Positions 15,599 to 23,735 of a DNA stretch of 64,000 nucleotides are shown here, in pieces. The notes below the pieces were generated by a model. That model did no database searches. It was given only the letters and a program-made list of their open reading frames with translations, and was not told the origin of the DNA. The stretch lies in the NCBI RefSeq assembly GCF_031846325.1, contig NZ_JAVRHZ010000002.1:124001-188000 (forward strand). Reading direction: 5' to 3'. A program made the translations under genes and the position numbers. How positions within the stretch are numbered: position 1 is the first letter of the stretch; the number at the start of each line of letters is the position of its first letter. The stretch is from Patiriisocius_A hiemis. GTDB taxonomy: Bacteria; Bacteroidota; Bacteroidia; Flavobacteriales; Flavobacteriaceae.

Positions 15599-16240
15599 AT
15601 GTTCATTACTATGAGCAATGATATGAAAGAAAAAATAATACAAAAAGCAGCAGAATTGTTTATAACACTTGGCTTTAAAAGTGTTACAATGGACGATATT
15701 GCTACAGAAATGGGTATTTCAAAAAAAACTATTTATACTCATTTTAGCAACAAAACAGATCTTATAAAAGAAACCACATCATATGTTTTTGAATCAATTT
15801 CCTGTGGTATAGATGAAATATGTAAGACTGAACAAAACCCTATTAAAGAACTTTACAAGATAAAAAAGTTGGTTATGGTGAACCTTAAAGATGAAAAATC
15901 ATCACCACAATATCAGCTTCAAAAATACTATCCAGAAGTATATAGTATGCTCAAGCAAAAGCATTTTAAAAAAATGCACGAATGTACTTTAAAGAACCTT
16001 CAAAAAGGAGTAAAACAAGGACTGTATAGAGATAATATAGATGTAGAGTTTATTTCAAGAATCTATTTTATTGGTGTTAACGGAATTAAAGATCATACCT
16101 TATTTCCAATAGAAAATTTTCCAAAAACATCTCTCTTTGAAGAGTATTTAGAATATCACCTTCGAGGAATTGTTACCAAAGAAGGACTTAAAACCCTAAA
16201 CAAATTCATCAATCAAAAAGTAACTCAACAGACAACCTAA
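15599..16240 (+). CDS. TetR-family transcriptional regulator of efflux operon
   Basis: A 213-residue TetR protein. The N-terminal helix-turn-helix is clear: IIQKAAELFITLGFKSVTMD followed by IATEMGISKKTIYTHFSNK. The C-terminal ligand/dimer domain is divergent. Three in-frame ATGs are possible (15599, 15611, 15623); the first follows an A-rich stretch, as Bacteroidota starts often do. The stop overlaps the ATG of the tolC-like gene (TAATG), making it the first gene of the pump operon and its likely repressor, acting on the palindrome at 15537-15568. Confidence 0.88.
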   Translation: MFITMSNDMKEKIIQKAAELFITLGFKSVTMDDIATEMGISKKTIYTHFSNKTDLIKETTSYVFESISCGIDEICKTEQNPIKELYKIKKLVMVNLKDEKSSPQYQLQKYYPEVYSMLKQKHFKKMHECTLKNLQKGVKQGLYRDNIDVEFISRIYFIGVNGIKDHTLFPIENFPKTSLFEEYLEYHLRGIVTKEGLKTLNKFINQKVTQQTT

Positions 16241-17589
16241 TGACAAAAAAACTCATACTCATCGTATTATTAATTAGTACAAGTATTGGCTTTGCACAAG
16301 AAGAGAAACAGTATAATTTTACACTTCAAGAAGCCATCACATTTGCCATAGATAGTAACTACACGGCCATAAATGCTAGACGAGATATCGCAAAGGCTAT
16401 TAAACAAAAATGGGAAACTACTGCAACAGGGCTACCACAAATAAGTGCTGTAGTAGATTATCAAAACCAGTTAAAACAGCCAGTAATTTTTATCCCGGCA
16501 GAGCTTAGCGGAGGACAGCCTGGCACCTTTACAACTGCAACATTTGGAGGTGCGCAAACTGCTTCGGCAACTGCCACTCTTAACCAGTTAATTTTTGACG
16601 GCAGCTATCTTGTGGGGTTGCAAGCAGCAAAAGCTTTCTTAGATTTTTCTGAAAATGCTTCAGAAAAAACAAACTTAGAAGTTAGAAAGGGAGTTATTAA
16701 TGCTTACGGAAGTGTATTGTTAGCCGAAGAATTAGTCTCAATTTTTGAAAAAAACAAAAAAGCCTTAGAAGAAAATCTTTTTGAAACTAGAAAGATTTTT
16801 GAAAATGGCCTAACTGAAGAAGAAAGTGTTGAACAACTTGAAATCACTTTACTAGATATTGAAACACAACTAAGCAATGCTAAACGTTCTAGAGTAATTG
16901 CAAAACAAATGTTCAACATTGCATTAGGGATTCAAGTTGATACAGAAGTAACTTTAACCGAAGACCTAGACGATTTGGCGCAGCAAAACATTCAATTAGC
17001 AATGTTAGACAACACCTTAGATATTGAAGAAAATGTAGATTATAAAATTGCCTACAACTTAACAGAGCAAAGAGAACTTGAACTTAAATTAGAAAAAAGT
17101 AAAGCGCTCCCTAGATTAACTGGGTTTATAAACTATGCAACTCAGGCTAATGATAATGACTTTGTATTTTTAGATAGCGAAACACCTTGGTTTCAATCTT
17201 CTATAGTTGGCCTTAGTTTAAATGTTCCAATTTTTAGTAGTGGTATGCGAAATGCAAAAACTCAACAAGCAAAAATTGCACTAGATCAGTCTAAAACTTC
17301 TCTCGAAGAAACAATTCAAAATGTAAATTTAGAACTAAATACAGCAAAAAGTAATTATCAATTTGCTATTGAAAACTATGAAAATTCTAAAAAGAATTTA
17401 GCATTAGCAAAGCGAATTGAAAATAAAAACCAAGTAAAGTTTACAGAAGGTCTTAGTACTAGTTTTGATTTAAGACAAGCACAAACACAACTTTACACAG
17501 CACAGCAACAATACTTTAATAGTATGCTTAATGTAATTACATCTAAAGCAGAAATTGAAACAATATTAAACACTTTACCAACTAATTAA
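16240..17589 (+). CDS. TolC-family outer-membrane efflux protein
   Basis: A 449-residue TolC homologue with signal peptide (KLILIVLLISTSIGFAQ). The two repeated coiled-coil halves are visible as long helices with typical segments LTLQEAI-like (FTLQEAITFAI near residue 27), NVPIFSSGMRNAKTQQAK near 335, and the C-terminal LSTSFDLRQAQTQLYTAQQQ. It provides the outer-membrane channel of the tripartite pump encoded by the following adaptor and RND genes, and is translationally coupled to tetR. Confidence 0.9.
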   Translation: MTKKLILIVLLISTSIGFAQEEKQYNFTLQEAITFAIDSNYTAINARRDIAKAIKQKWETTATGLPQISAVVDYQNQLKQPVIFIPAELSGGQPGTFTTATFGGAQTASATATLNQLIFDGSYLVGLQAAKAFLDFSENASEKTNLEVRKGVINAYGSVLLAEELVSIFEKNKKALEENLFETRKIFENGLTEEESVEQLEITLLDIETQLSNAKRSRVIAKQMFNIALGIQVDTEVTLTEDLDDLAQQNIQLAMLDNTLDIEENVDYKIAYNLTEQRELELKLEKSKALPRLTGFINYATQANDNDFVFLDSETPWFQSSIVGLSLNVPIFSSGMRNAKTQQAKIALDQSKTSLEETIQNVNLELNTAKSNYQFAIENYENSKKNLALAKRIENKNQVKFTEGLSTSFDLRQAQTQLYTAQQQYFNSMLNVITSKAEIETILNTLPTN

Positions 17590-17604
17590 AAGAAAACTTA
17601 AGAA

Positions 17605-18786
17605 ATGAAAAATATAATTCTATTAACTTTTACTGCGCTACTTATTGCTTCTTGCGGAAACAAAGAACAAACTGTAGCAGATGTTATAGCCTCTGGAAAC
17701 TTGGAGCAACTAAGAGAGAAAAAAACAGAGCTGGATGCAAAACAACAGGAATTAGCAAATCAAATAAAGGAACTTCAAGCAGAAATTAAAAAATTAAATC
17801 CGCTAGAGAAAGTCCCTCTAATAACAACTTTTCAAGCTAAAAAAGACACCTTTATGCACTATTTAGAGTTACAGGGAAATGTAACTACAAAACAAAACTT
17901 AGTAATCTACCCAGAATATTCTGGCGTACTTACTAGAGTGTATGTTACTGAAGGGCAAAGAGTAAGTAAAGGACAAACACTAGCTAAGATAGATGACGGA
18001 GGATTAAGCCAACAAGCGGCTCAATTACAAATACAAGCAGACTTAGCAAAAACTACTTTTGAAAGACAAGAACGCCTTTGGAATCAAAAAATAGGAAGTG
18101 AAATTCAATATCTACAAGCAAAGTCTAATTATGAAGCACAGCAAAAAGCTGTTTCACAATTAAACCAACAAATTGCTAAAACACTAGTAAAAGCACCTTT
18201 CTCAGGAGTTATAGACGATGTAATAAGTGAACAAGGAAGTGTAGTGGCACCAGGACAATCTATGTTATTTAGAATTGTAAACTTAAGTGATATGTATGTA
18301 GAAACAGATGTCCCAGAAAGATACCTTACAAATGTCACTAAAGGTAAAGATGTTGAAATCAACCTGCCTATATTAGGTAAAACTATAAATGGAAAAATTA
18401 GACAAGCGGGAGATTATATAAACCCTGCTAATAGAACATTTAAAATTGAAGTTTCGCTACCCAATAAAGATAAAACTGTAAAGCCCAATCTAACTGCAAA
18501 ACTCAAAATTAATGATTATACAAATGAGGAGGCTATCTTAATCCCTTTAAGTATTATTTCTGAAAACGCAGAAGGAGAACAGTATGTCTATACCATTTCA
18601 GAAAAAGAAGATGCTAAAGCTAATGCAAAAAGAGTAATTATTGAAACTGGTAAAACACAAGGAGATTACATAGAAGTGTTGTCTGGAATTAATGATGGAG
18701 ATGAAATTATTGATGAAGGTGCTCGTAGTGTAAGAGACGGGCAAAAGGTAAAGATTTTAAATATTGAAAACCAAGAACAACAATAA
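17605..18786 (+). CDS. RND efflux periplasmic adaptor (membrane fusion) lipoprotein
   Basis: A 393-residue HlyD-type adaptor with a lipobox (LLIASCG, Cys near residue 17), so anchored in the inner membrane. After an N-terminal coiled coil (about residues 30-70) come the barrel-sandwich halves (YPEYSGVLTRVYVTEGQRVS and VKAPFSGVIDDVISEQGSVV) flanking a helical hairpin, then the beta-barrel and membrane-proximal domains. It joins the RND pump to TolC. It is 15 bases after tolC and 18 bases before the RND gene. Confidence 0.9.
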   Translation: MKNIILLTFTALLIASCGNKEQTVADVIASGNLEQLREKKTELDAKQQELANQIKELQAEIKKLNPLEKVPLITTFQAKKDTFMHYLELQGNVTTKQNLVIYPEYSGVLTRVYVTEGQRVSKGQTLAKIDDGGLSQQAAQLQIQADLAKTTFERQERLWNQKIGSEIQYLQAKSNYEAQQKAVSQLNQQIAKTLVKAPFSGVIDDVISEQGSVVAPGQSMLFRIVNLSDMYVETDVPERYLTNVTKGKDVEINLPILGKTINGKIRQAGDYINPANRTFKIEVSLPNKDKTVKPNLTAKLKINDYTNEEAILIPLSIISENAEGEQYVYTISEKEDAKANAKRVIIETGKTQGDYIEVLSGINDGDEIIDEGARSVRDGQKVKILNIENQEQQ

Positions 18787-18804
18787 ACTAAACTTAAGTT
18801 AAAA

Positions 18805-21800
18805 ATGACTAAAAAGAAAAATAGTAAAAACGTAGATAAAGAGTTTGGTTTATCTTCTTGGGCTATAAACAATAAAACAACAATGTATGTTTTAATTGTC
18901 TTGATTCTTTTTTTAGGAGGCTCTGCATATTTTAGTATGCCGCGTGAAAATTTCCCAGAAATTAAAGAGACAAAAATTTACATAAGCTCTGTCTATCCAG
19001 GAAACACAGCAGAAGATATAGAAAAACTTATTACAGACCCTATTGAAGATAAACTAAAAACGGTAAGTAATGTAGTAGAAATAACATCAACATCACAAGA
19101 GGACTATTCTATTGTTGTTATAGAGTTTGATGAAAATATTAGTGTTGAAGCAGCAAAACAAAAAGTTAAGGACGAAGTAGATAGTGAGACAGCAAGTGAG
19201 GACTGGCCTACTTTTAATGGTGCTAAGGTAGAACCCAATGTGTTTGACTTAAGTATGAGTGAGGAGATTCCTATTCTTAATATTAATATTTCTGGAAACT
19301 ATCCTGTAGATAAACTTAAAGAATACGGAGAATACCTTGAGGATGAGATTGAAAACTTACTTGAAATAAAACAAGTTGACATAAGAGGTGCCCAAGAAAA
19401 AGAAGTTGAAGTAGCGGTTGATATCTATAAAATGATGGCTGCTCAAGTAAGCTTTAATGACATAATTAATACTATTAGTAATGAAAATATGACTATGTCT
19501 GCCGGAAATTTAATTTCAAGTGGACAACGTCGTACTATAAGGATAATAGGAGAAATAGACACTCCAGAAGAGTTAGAAAACTTTGTAGTTAAGTCTGAAA
19601 ACAATAATGCAATCTACCTTAAAGATATTGCAGAGGTTTATTTTAAAGATGAAGACAAAACAACCTATGCTAGAGAGTTTGGCGCTCCTGTAGTAATGCT
19701 TGACGTAAAAAAACGAGCAGGTGAAAACATGGTTGCAGCTGCCGAGAAAATTAAAGTGATGGTTGATGATGCAGTTGAAAATGTATTTCCACCAGATTTA
19801 CAAGTTACCATAGCCAATGACCAATCTGAAAAAACCATTGGACAAGTTGACGATTTAGTAAACAATATCATTTTTGGTATTATACTCGTAGTTACTGTCC
19901 TTATGTTCTTCTTAGGGTTCAAAAATGCCTTATTTGTAGGTTTTGCAATCCCTATGTCCATGTTTATGTCGCTTATGATTTTGAGCGCATTGGGGTATAC
20001 TATGAACACTATGATATTGTTTGGTCTTATCATGGGACTTGGTATGCTTGTAGACAATGGTATTGTGGTTGTTGAAAATGTATATAGGTTAATGGAAGAA
20101 GAAGGCATGAGCCGCATTGAAGCTGCAAAAAAAGGAATTGGTGAAATTGCTTTTCCTATTATAATATCTACAGTAACTACAGTAGCAGCCTTTGTACCAC
20201 TAGGCTTATGGCCAGGAGTTATGGGACAGTTTATGATTTATTTCCCTGTAACTCTTTCGGTTGTTTTAGGTTCATCCTTATTTGTGGCTATTTTCTTTAA
20301 TTCGGTTTTAGTATCACAATTTATGACTACCGAAGACAAAGAAATGACTTTAAAAAGAATCATTTCAATAACTGCTATTGTTGGAGGCATTGGACTACTA
20401 ATTACCATATTTGGTGGAGAATTTAGAGGATTAGGAACCGTAATGTTATTTACTGCTATCATGCTTTGGGTATATAGGTTAGTACTTAGACCACTAGCAA
20501 ATGGTTTTCAAAATAAAGTTTTACCTAGATGGGAGCGCTTTTATGAAGCAGTCTTACGCAAAGCACTATCAGGAAGAAAACCTGTTTTTATAGCACTTGG
20601 AACTTTCGCATTATTAATTGTAGCTTTTATAGGGTTTGGCGCATCTGTGGGTAGTCAAAGAACTAAAGTTGAATTCTTCCCAGATAACACCCCCAACCAA
20701 ATAATAGTATATATAGAATATCCTGAAGGTACCGATATTAAAAAAACAAATGCTATTACAAAAGACATTGAAGAACGGGTTTACACCATAGTGAATCAAG
20801 ATGCTTACAAAAACGGAGATTATAATTTTTTAGTTGAAAGTGCTGTATCACAAGTTGGTGAAGGTGCTGGAAACCCTCAAACAGATGGTGGTAGTGCGGC
20901 TGAGATGCCACATAGAGGAAAGATTACTGCAACCATGCGCGAATATAAGTACAGAGAAGGGGCAGATAGTAATGAATTATTAAAAGAGGTTCAAGAATCA
21001 TTACAAGACATATATCCTGGAGTTGCCATTTCTGTTGAAAAAGATGCCGTAGGCCCACCAGCCGGGTATCCTGTAAACATTGAATTAAAAGGAGACGACT
21101 ATACTGAGCTAATTTCTACTGCTGAAAAAATGCGTGATTTCATCAATACTAAAAATATTCAAGGAATTGATGAATTGAAAATAGATGTAAATAAGTCTAA
21201 ACCTTCAATGCGTGTTGAAGTAGATAGAGAGAAAGCTGGAGAATTAGGTGTTACTGCTGGGCAAGTGGGACAACAATTACGAAATTCTATCTTTGGAGCA
21301 AAAGCTGGAATCTATAAGGAAGACGGAGAAGATTATGATATCTATGTTCGTTTTAATGAGGAAAACAGGTATAATACAAGTGCTATTTTCAACCAGAAAA
21401 TAACATTTAGGGATATGGCATCAGGTCAAATTAAAGAAATTCCAGTTTCTGCTGTTGCTAAACAAAATAACACATCTGGGTTTAGTGCTATTAAACATAA
21501 AGATGTAGAGCGTGTAGTCACATTGTATTCTGCTTTGGCACCTGGTTTTACAGATGCAGGAGCTATCGTTTCAGAAATACAAAAAGAAATGCAATCTTTT
21601 ACCGAAAAACCGGACACCGTTGCTATTGATTATACTGGTCAAATAGAAGAGCAAAATAAGCAAATGGCTTTCTTAATGGGTGCTTTCTTTACAGGACTTG
21701 GATTAATATTTTTTATTTTAATATTCCAGTTTAATTCAGTTTCTAAACCAGCCATAATTATGATGGCAATTTTCTTGAGTTTGATTGGTGTTTTTGGAGG

Positions 21801-22326
21801 TATTGTGATTACTGGTAGTGCTTTTGTAATTATGATGACAATGATGGGGATAATTTCACTCGCAGGTATTGTAGTAAACAATGGAGTTGTATTATTAGAT
21901 TACACTCAGTTATTAATAGACAGGAAAAGAGTTGAAAAAGACCTAGATGATGATGAAGCATTAGACAATCAAGATTTATTAAATGCTATTATAAGAGGAG
22001 GTAAAGCTCGTTTACGTCCAGTTTTGTTAACAGCTATTACTACCATACTTGGTTTAATACCATTAGCAACTGGATTTAATATTAACTTCTTTACTTTGTT
22101 TAGTGAATTTGACCCTAATATATATATAGGAGGAGACAACGTAATATTCTGGGGACCTCTGGCCTGGACAGTAATTTATGGCCTCTTTATTGCTACATTT
22201 TTAACATTAATTGTGGTTCCTATATTATTCTACTTAATAACAAAGTTTAAACTCTGGTTAAGTAGTAAGTTTTCAAAAACTGAAGAACTCACTTATACAG
22301 AAATAAATACAGAAGCAGCAGAATAG
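18805..22326 (+). CDS. RND-family efflux transporter permease (AcrB-type)
   Basis: A 1173-residue inner-membrane transporter with the RND layout: TM1 at about residues 25-45, a large periplasmic loop, TM2-6, a second loop and TM8-12. In TM4 the proton-relay region is GMLVDNGIVVVENVYRL, with the first aspartate kept and the second replaced by Asn, a common variant. It is longer than E. coli AcrB, with extra hydrophobic segments near residues 510-555 and an insertion before the last helices (LFSEFDPNIYIGGDNVIFWG). Substrates are unknown; terminator follows. Confidence 0.93.
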   Translation: MTKKKNSKNVDKEFGLSSWAINNKTTMYVLIVLILFLGGSAYFSMPRENFPEIKETKIYISSVYPGNTAEDIEKLITDPIEDKLKTVSNVVEITSTSQEDYSIVVIEFDENISVEAAKQKVKDEVDSETASEDWPTFNGAKVEPNVFDLSMSEEIPILNINISGNYPVDKLKEYGEYLEDEIENLLEIKQVDIRGAQEKEVEVAVDIYKMMAAQVSFNDIINTISNENMTMSAGNLISSGQRRTIRIIGEIDTPEELENFVVKSENNNAIYLKDIAEVYFKDEDKTTYAREFGAPVVMLDVKKRAGENMVAAAEKIKVMVDDAVENVFPPDLQVTIANDQSEKTIGQVDDLVNNIIFGIILVVTVLMFFLGFKNALFVGFAIPMSMFMSLMILSALGYTMNTMILFGLIMGLGMLVDNGIVVVENVYRLMEEEGMSRIEAAKKGIGEIAFPIIISTVTTVAAFVPLGLWPGVMGQFMIYFPVTLSVVLGSSLFVAIFFNSVLVSQFMTTEDKEMTLKRIISITAIVGGIGLLITIFGGEFRGLGTVMLFTAIMLWVYRLVLRPLANGFQNKVLPRWERFYEAVLRKALSGRKPVFIALGTFALLIVAFIGFGASVGSQRTKVEFFPDNTPNQIIVYIEYPEGTDIKKTNAITKDIEERVYTIVNQDAYKNGDYNFLVESAVSQVGEGAGNPQTDGGSAAEMPHRGKITATMREYKYREGADSNELLKEVQESLQDIYPGVAISVEKDAVGPPAGYPVNIELKGDDYTELISTAEKMRDFINTKNIQGIDELKIDVNKSKPSMRVEVDREKAGELGVTAGQVGQQLRNSIFGAKAGIYKEDGEDYDIYVRFNEENRYNTSAIFNQKITFRDMASGQIKEIPVSAVAKQNNTSGFSAIKHKDVERVVTLYSALAPGFTDAGAIVSEIQKEMQSFTEKPDTVAIDYTGQIEEQNKQMAFLMGAFFTGLGLIFFILIFQFNSVSKPAIIMMAIFLSLIGVFGGIVITGSAFVIMMTMMGIISLAGIVVNNGVVLLDYTQLLIDRKRVEKDLDDDEALDNQDLLNAIIRGGKARLRPVLLTAITTILGLIPLATGFNINFFTLFSEFDPNIYIGGDNVIFWGPLAWTVIYGLFIATFLTLIVVPILFYLITKFKLWLSSKFSKTEELTYTEINTEAAE

Positions 22327-22348
22327 TAGTTACTATTAATGTAAAAAT

Positions 22349-22382
22349 AAACCCCCATTCAAAATTATGAATGGGGGTTTTT
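22349..22382. terminator. Terminator between RND operon and susD
   Basis: 13-bp stem AAACCCCCATTCA (22349-22361) with TGAATGGGGGTTT (22368-22380), loop of six, followed by T residues on the plus strand and A residues before it, so usable in both directions. Confidence 0.9.
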
Positions 22383-22400
22383 ATAAATAAAGAAACTATT

Positions 22401-23729
22401 TTAGTTTGTTTCTGCTAAAGGAACTGGAAGCGTATTATATATTTGATCTCCATCCCTATCTATAGGAAGCGTGTTAGAAAGGTTATACCTTCTTAAGTCA
22501 TACATCCTATGGTTTTCAGCCCATAAAGAATACCTTCTTTGAGTTAACATTTCAGAAGTTAATTGAGCAGCTGTTGGAGCTCCTCCATAATCTTTGTTAG
22601 GAAGTCCAGCAGAGTTTCTAATTATATCTAATGCTGTTTGAGCATCACCTAATTCACCTGCTTGAATACTCGCCTCTGCATAAATAAGAATTAACTCCTC
22701 ATTACGCATAATATCAATAGGAGAAGTATTAGACTCATATAACGCAGTCTCATTTGTACCATTAAGGTCGTCTTGACTTTGAGGGTTTGGTCTTACAGCT
22801 GTTTTAGTAGTAACACGAGTGTCACCAGCTTCTGCATCATTTACCCAGCTATCATGAACGATAATTTGGTCACCATTCTCTCCTGGAACTTTAAATAATC
22901 CATTAGATTGATCACCACCACCAAGGCCAAAAATATGCTTTGGACCTACAGATAAATCTCCGTTTAAATTAAAGAAAGATGCATTAAGCGCAGTTCTTGC
23001 AGCACCACCATCTCCTGAATAAACTGCAGCCATAGCAGCTACCGCTCTATTAAATTGTGCAAATGTTGATGGAGTATCAAACCCGTCAAAACCTGAGCTT
23101 AAACCAAACTCGAAAGAACCACCTGCATTATTTAAATTTCCGTTAGCTTCATCTAGTAAGCCTCTAGCAAAAGCTAAAACTGCCTCACCATTCTCAAGTG
23201 GCCCAATGTTTTCAGGATCTGTAGTATCTGTTCTTGCTTGATTGTATGATTTTACCATTTGTATTAACTCATACGCTATAACAGTTTTCGCAAAACCAAG
23301 GTATCCGTTTTGTTCTACAGAGGTAATGGCATCTGTATTTGATGCTCCTTCAATTAGAAGGTTAGCATTTTTAATACATCTGTAACTACCAGACCATTGT
23401 GATGTACTGTAAAATGAGTTATTGTCTAATGGAATTCCATTTTTACCCAATAAATCACCTGTATTACGAGGATCTGCATCAAACAAATAAAGTTCTCTAG
23501 CCATAGTACCGCTAGCAGTTGTTTCAATTGCAATTCCGTTTCTTAGGGTTGACTCTACACCAACCACTAGTTCATTTAATTGTCCTTTAGAAGCATTAGC
23601 TAAAACCCCATCAACACTAGGTCCATTTGGGTCAATTACTTCATCAAAAGAACAAGATGACACAGCTAGTAGACCCAACACGGCCATACTAATTGTAGCT
23701 ATTGTTTTATATATATTTTTCATAATCAT
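22401..23729 (-). CDS. SusD/RagB-family nutrient-binding outer-membrane lipoprotein
   Basis: A 442-residue lipoprotein: signal sequence with lipobox (LLAVSSCSF), then the helical TPR-like SusD fold with characteristic C-terminal segments (RNEELILIYAEASIQAG, ALDIIRNSAGLP, LTQRRYSLWAENHRMYDLRR). SusD lids the SusC channel and captures ligand at the cell surface. The ATG at 23729 is followed two codons later by another ATG (23723), equally possible. It is six bases downstream of susC. There is no carbohydrate-active enzyme nearby, so the ligand is unknown. Confidence 0.93.
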   Translation of the reverse strand: MIMKNIYKTIATISMAVLGLLAVSSCSFDEVIDPNGPSVDGVLANASKGQLNELVVGVESTLRNGIAIETTASGTMARELYLFDADPRNTGDLLGKNGIPLDNNSFYSTSQWSGSYRCIKNANLLIEGASNTDAITSVEQNGYLGFAKTVIAYELIQMVKSYNQARTDTTDPENIGPLENGEAVLAFARGLLDEANGNLNNAGGSFEFGLSSGFDGFDTPSTFAQFNRAVAAMAAVYSGDGGAARTALNASFFNLNGDLSVGPKHIFGLGGGDQSNGLFKVPGENGDQIIVHDSWVNDAEAGDTRVTTKTAVRPNPQSQDDLNGTNETALYESNTSPIDIMRNEELILIYAEASIQAGELGDAQTALDIIRNSAGLPNKDYGGAPTAAQLTSEMLTQRRYSLWAENHRMYDLRRYNLSNTLPIDRDGDQIYNTLPVPLAETN

Positions 23730-23735
23730 TTTTAA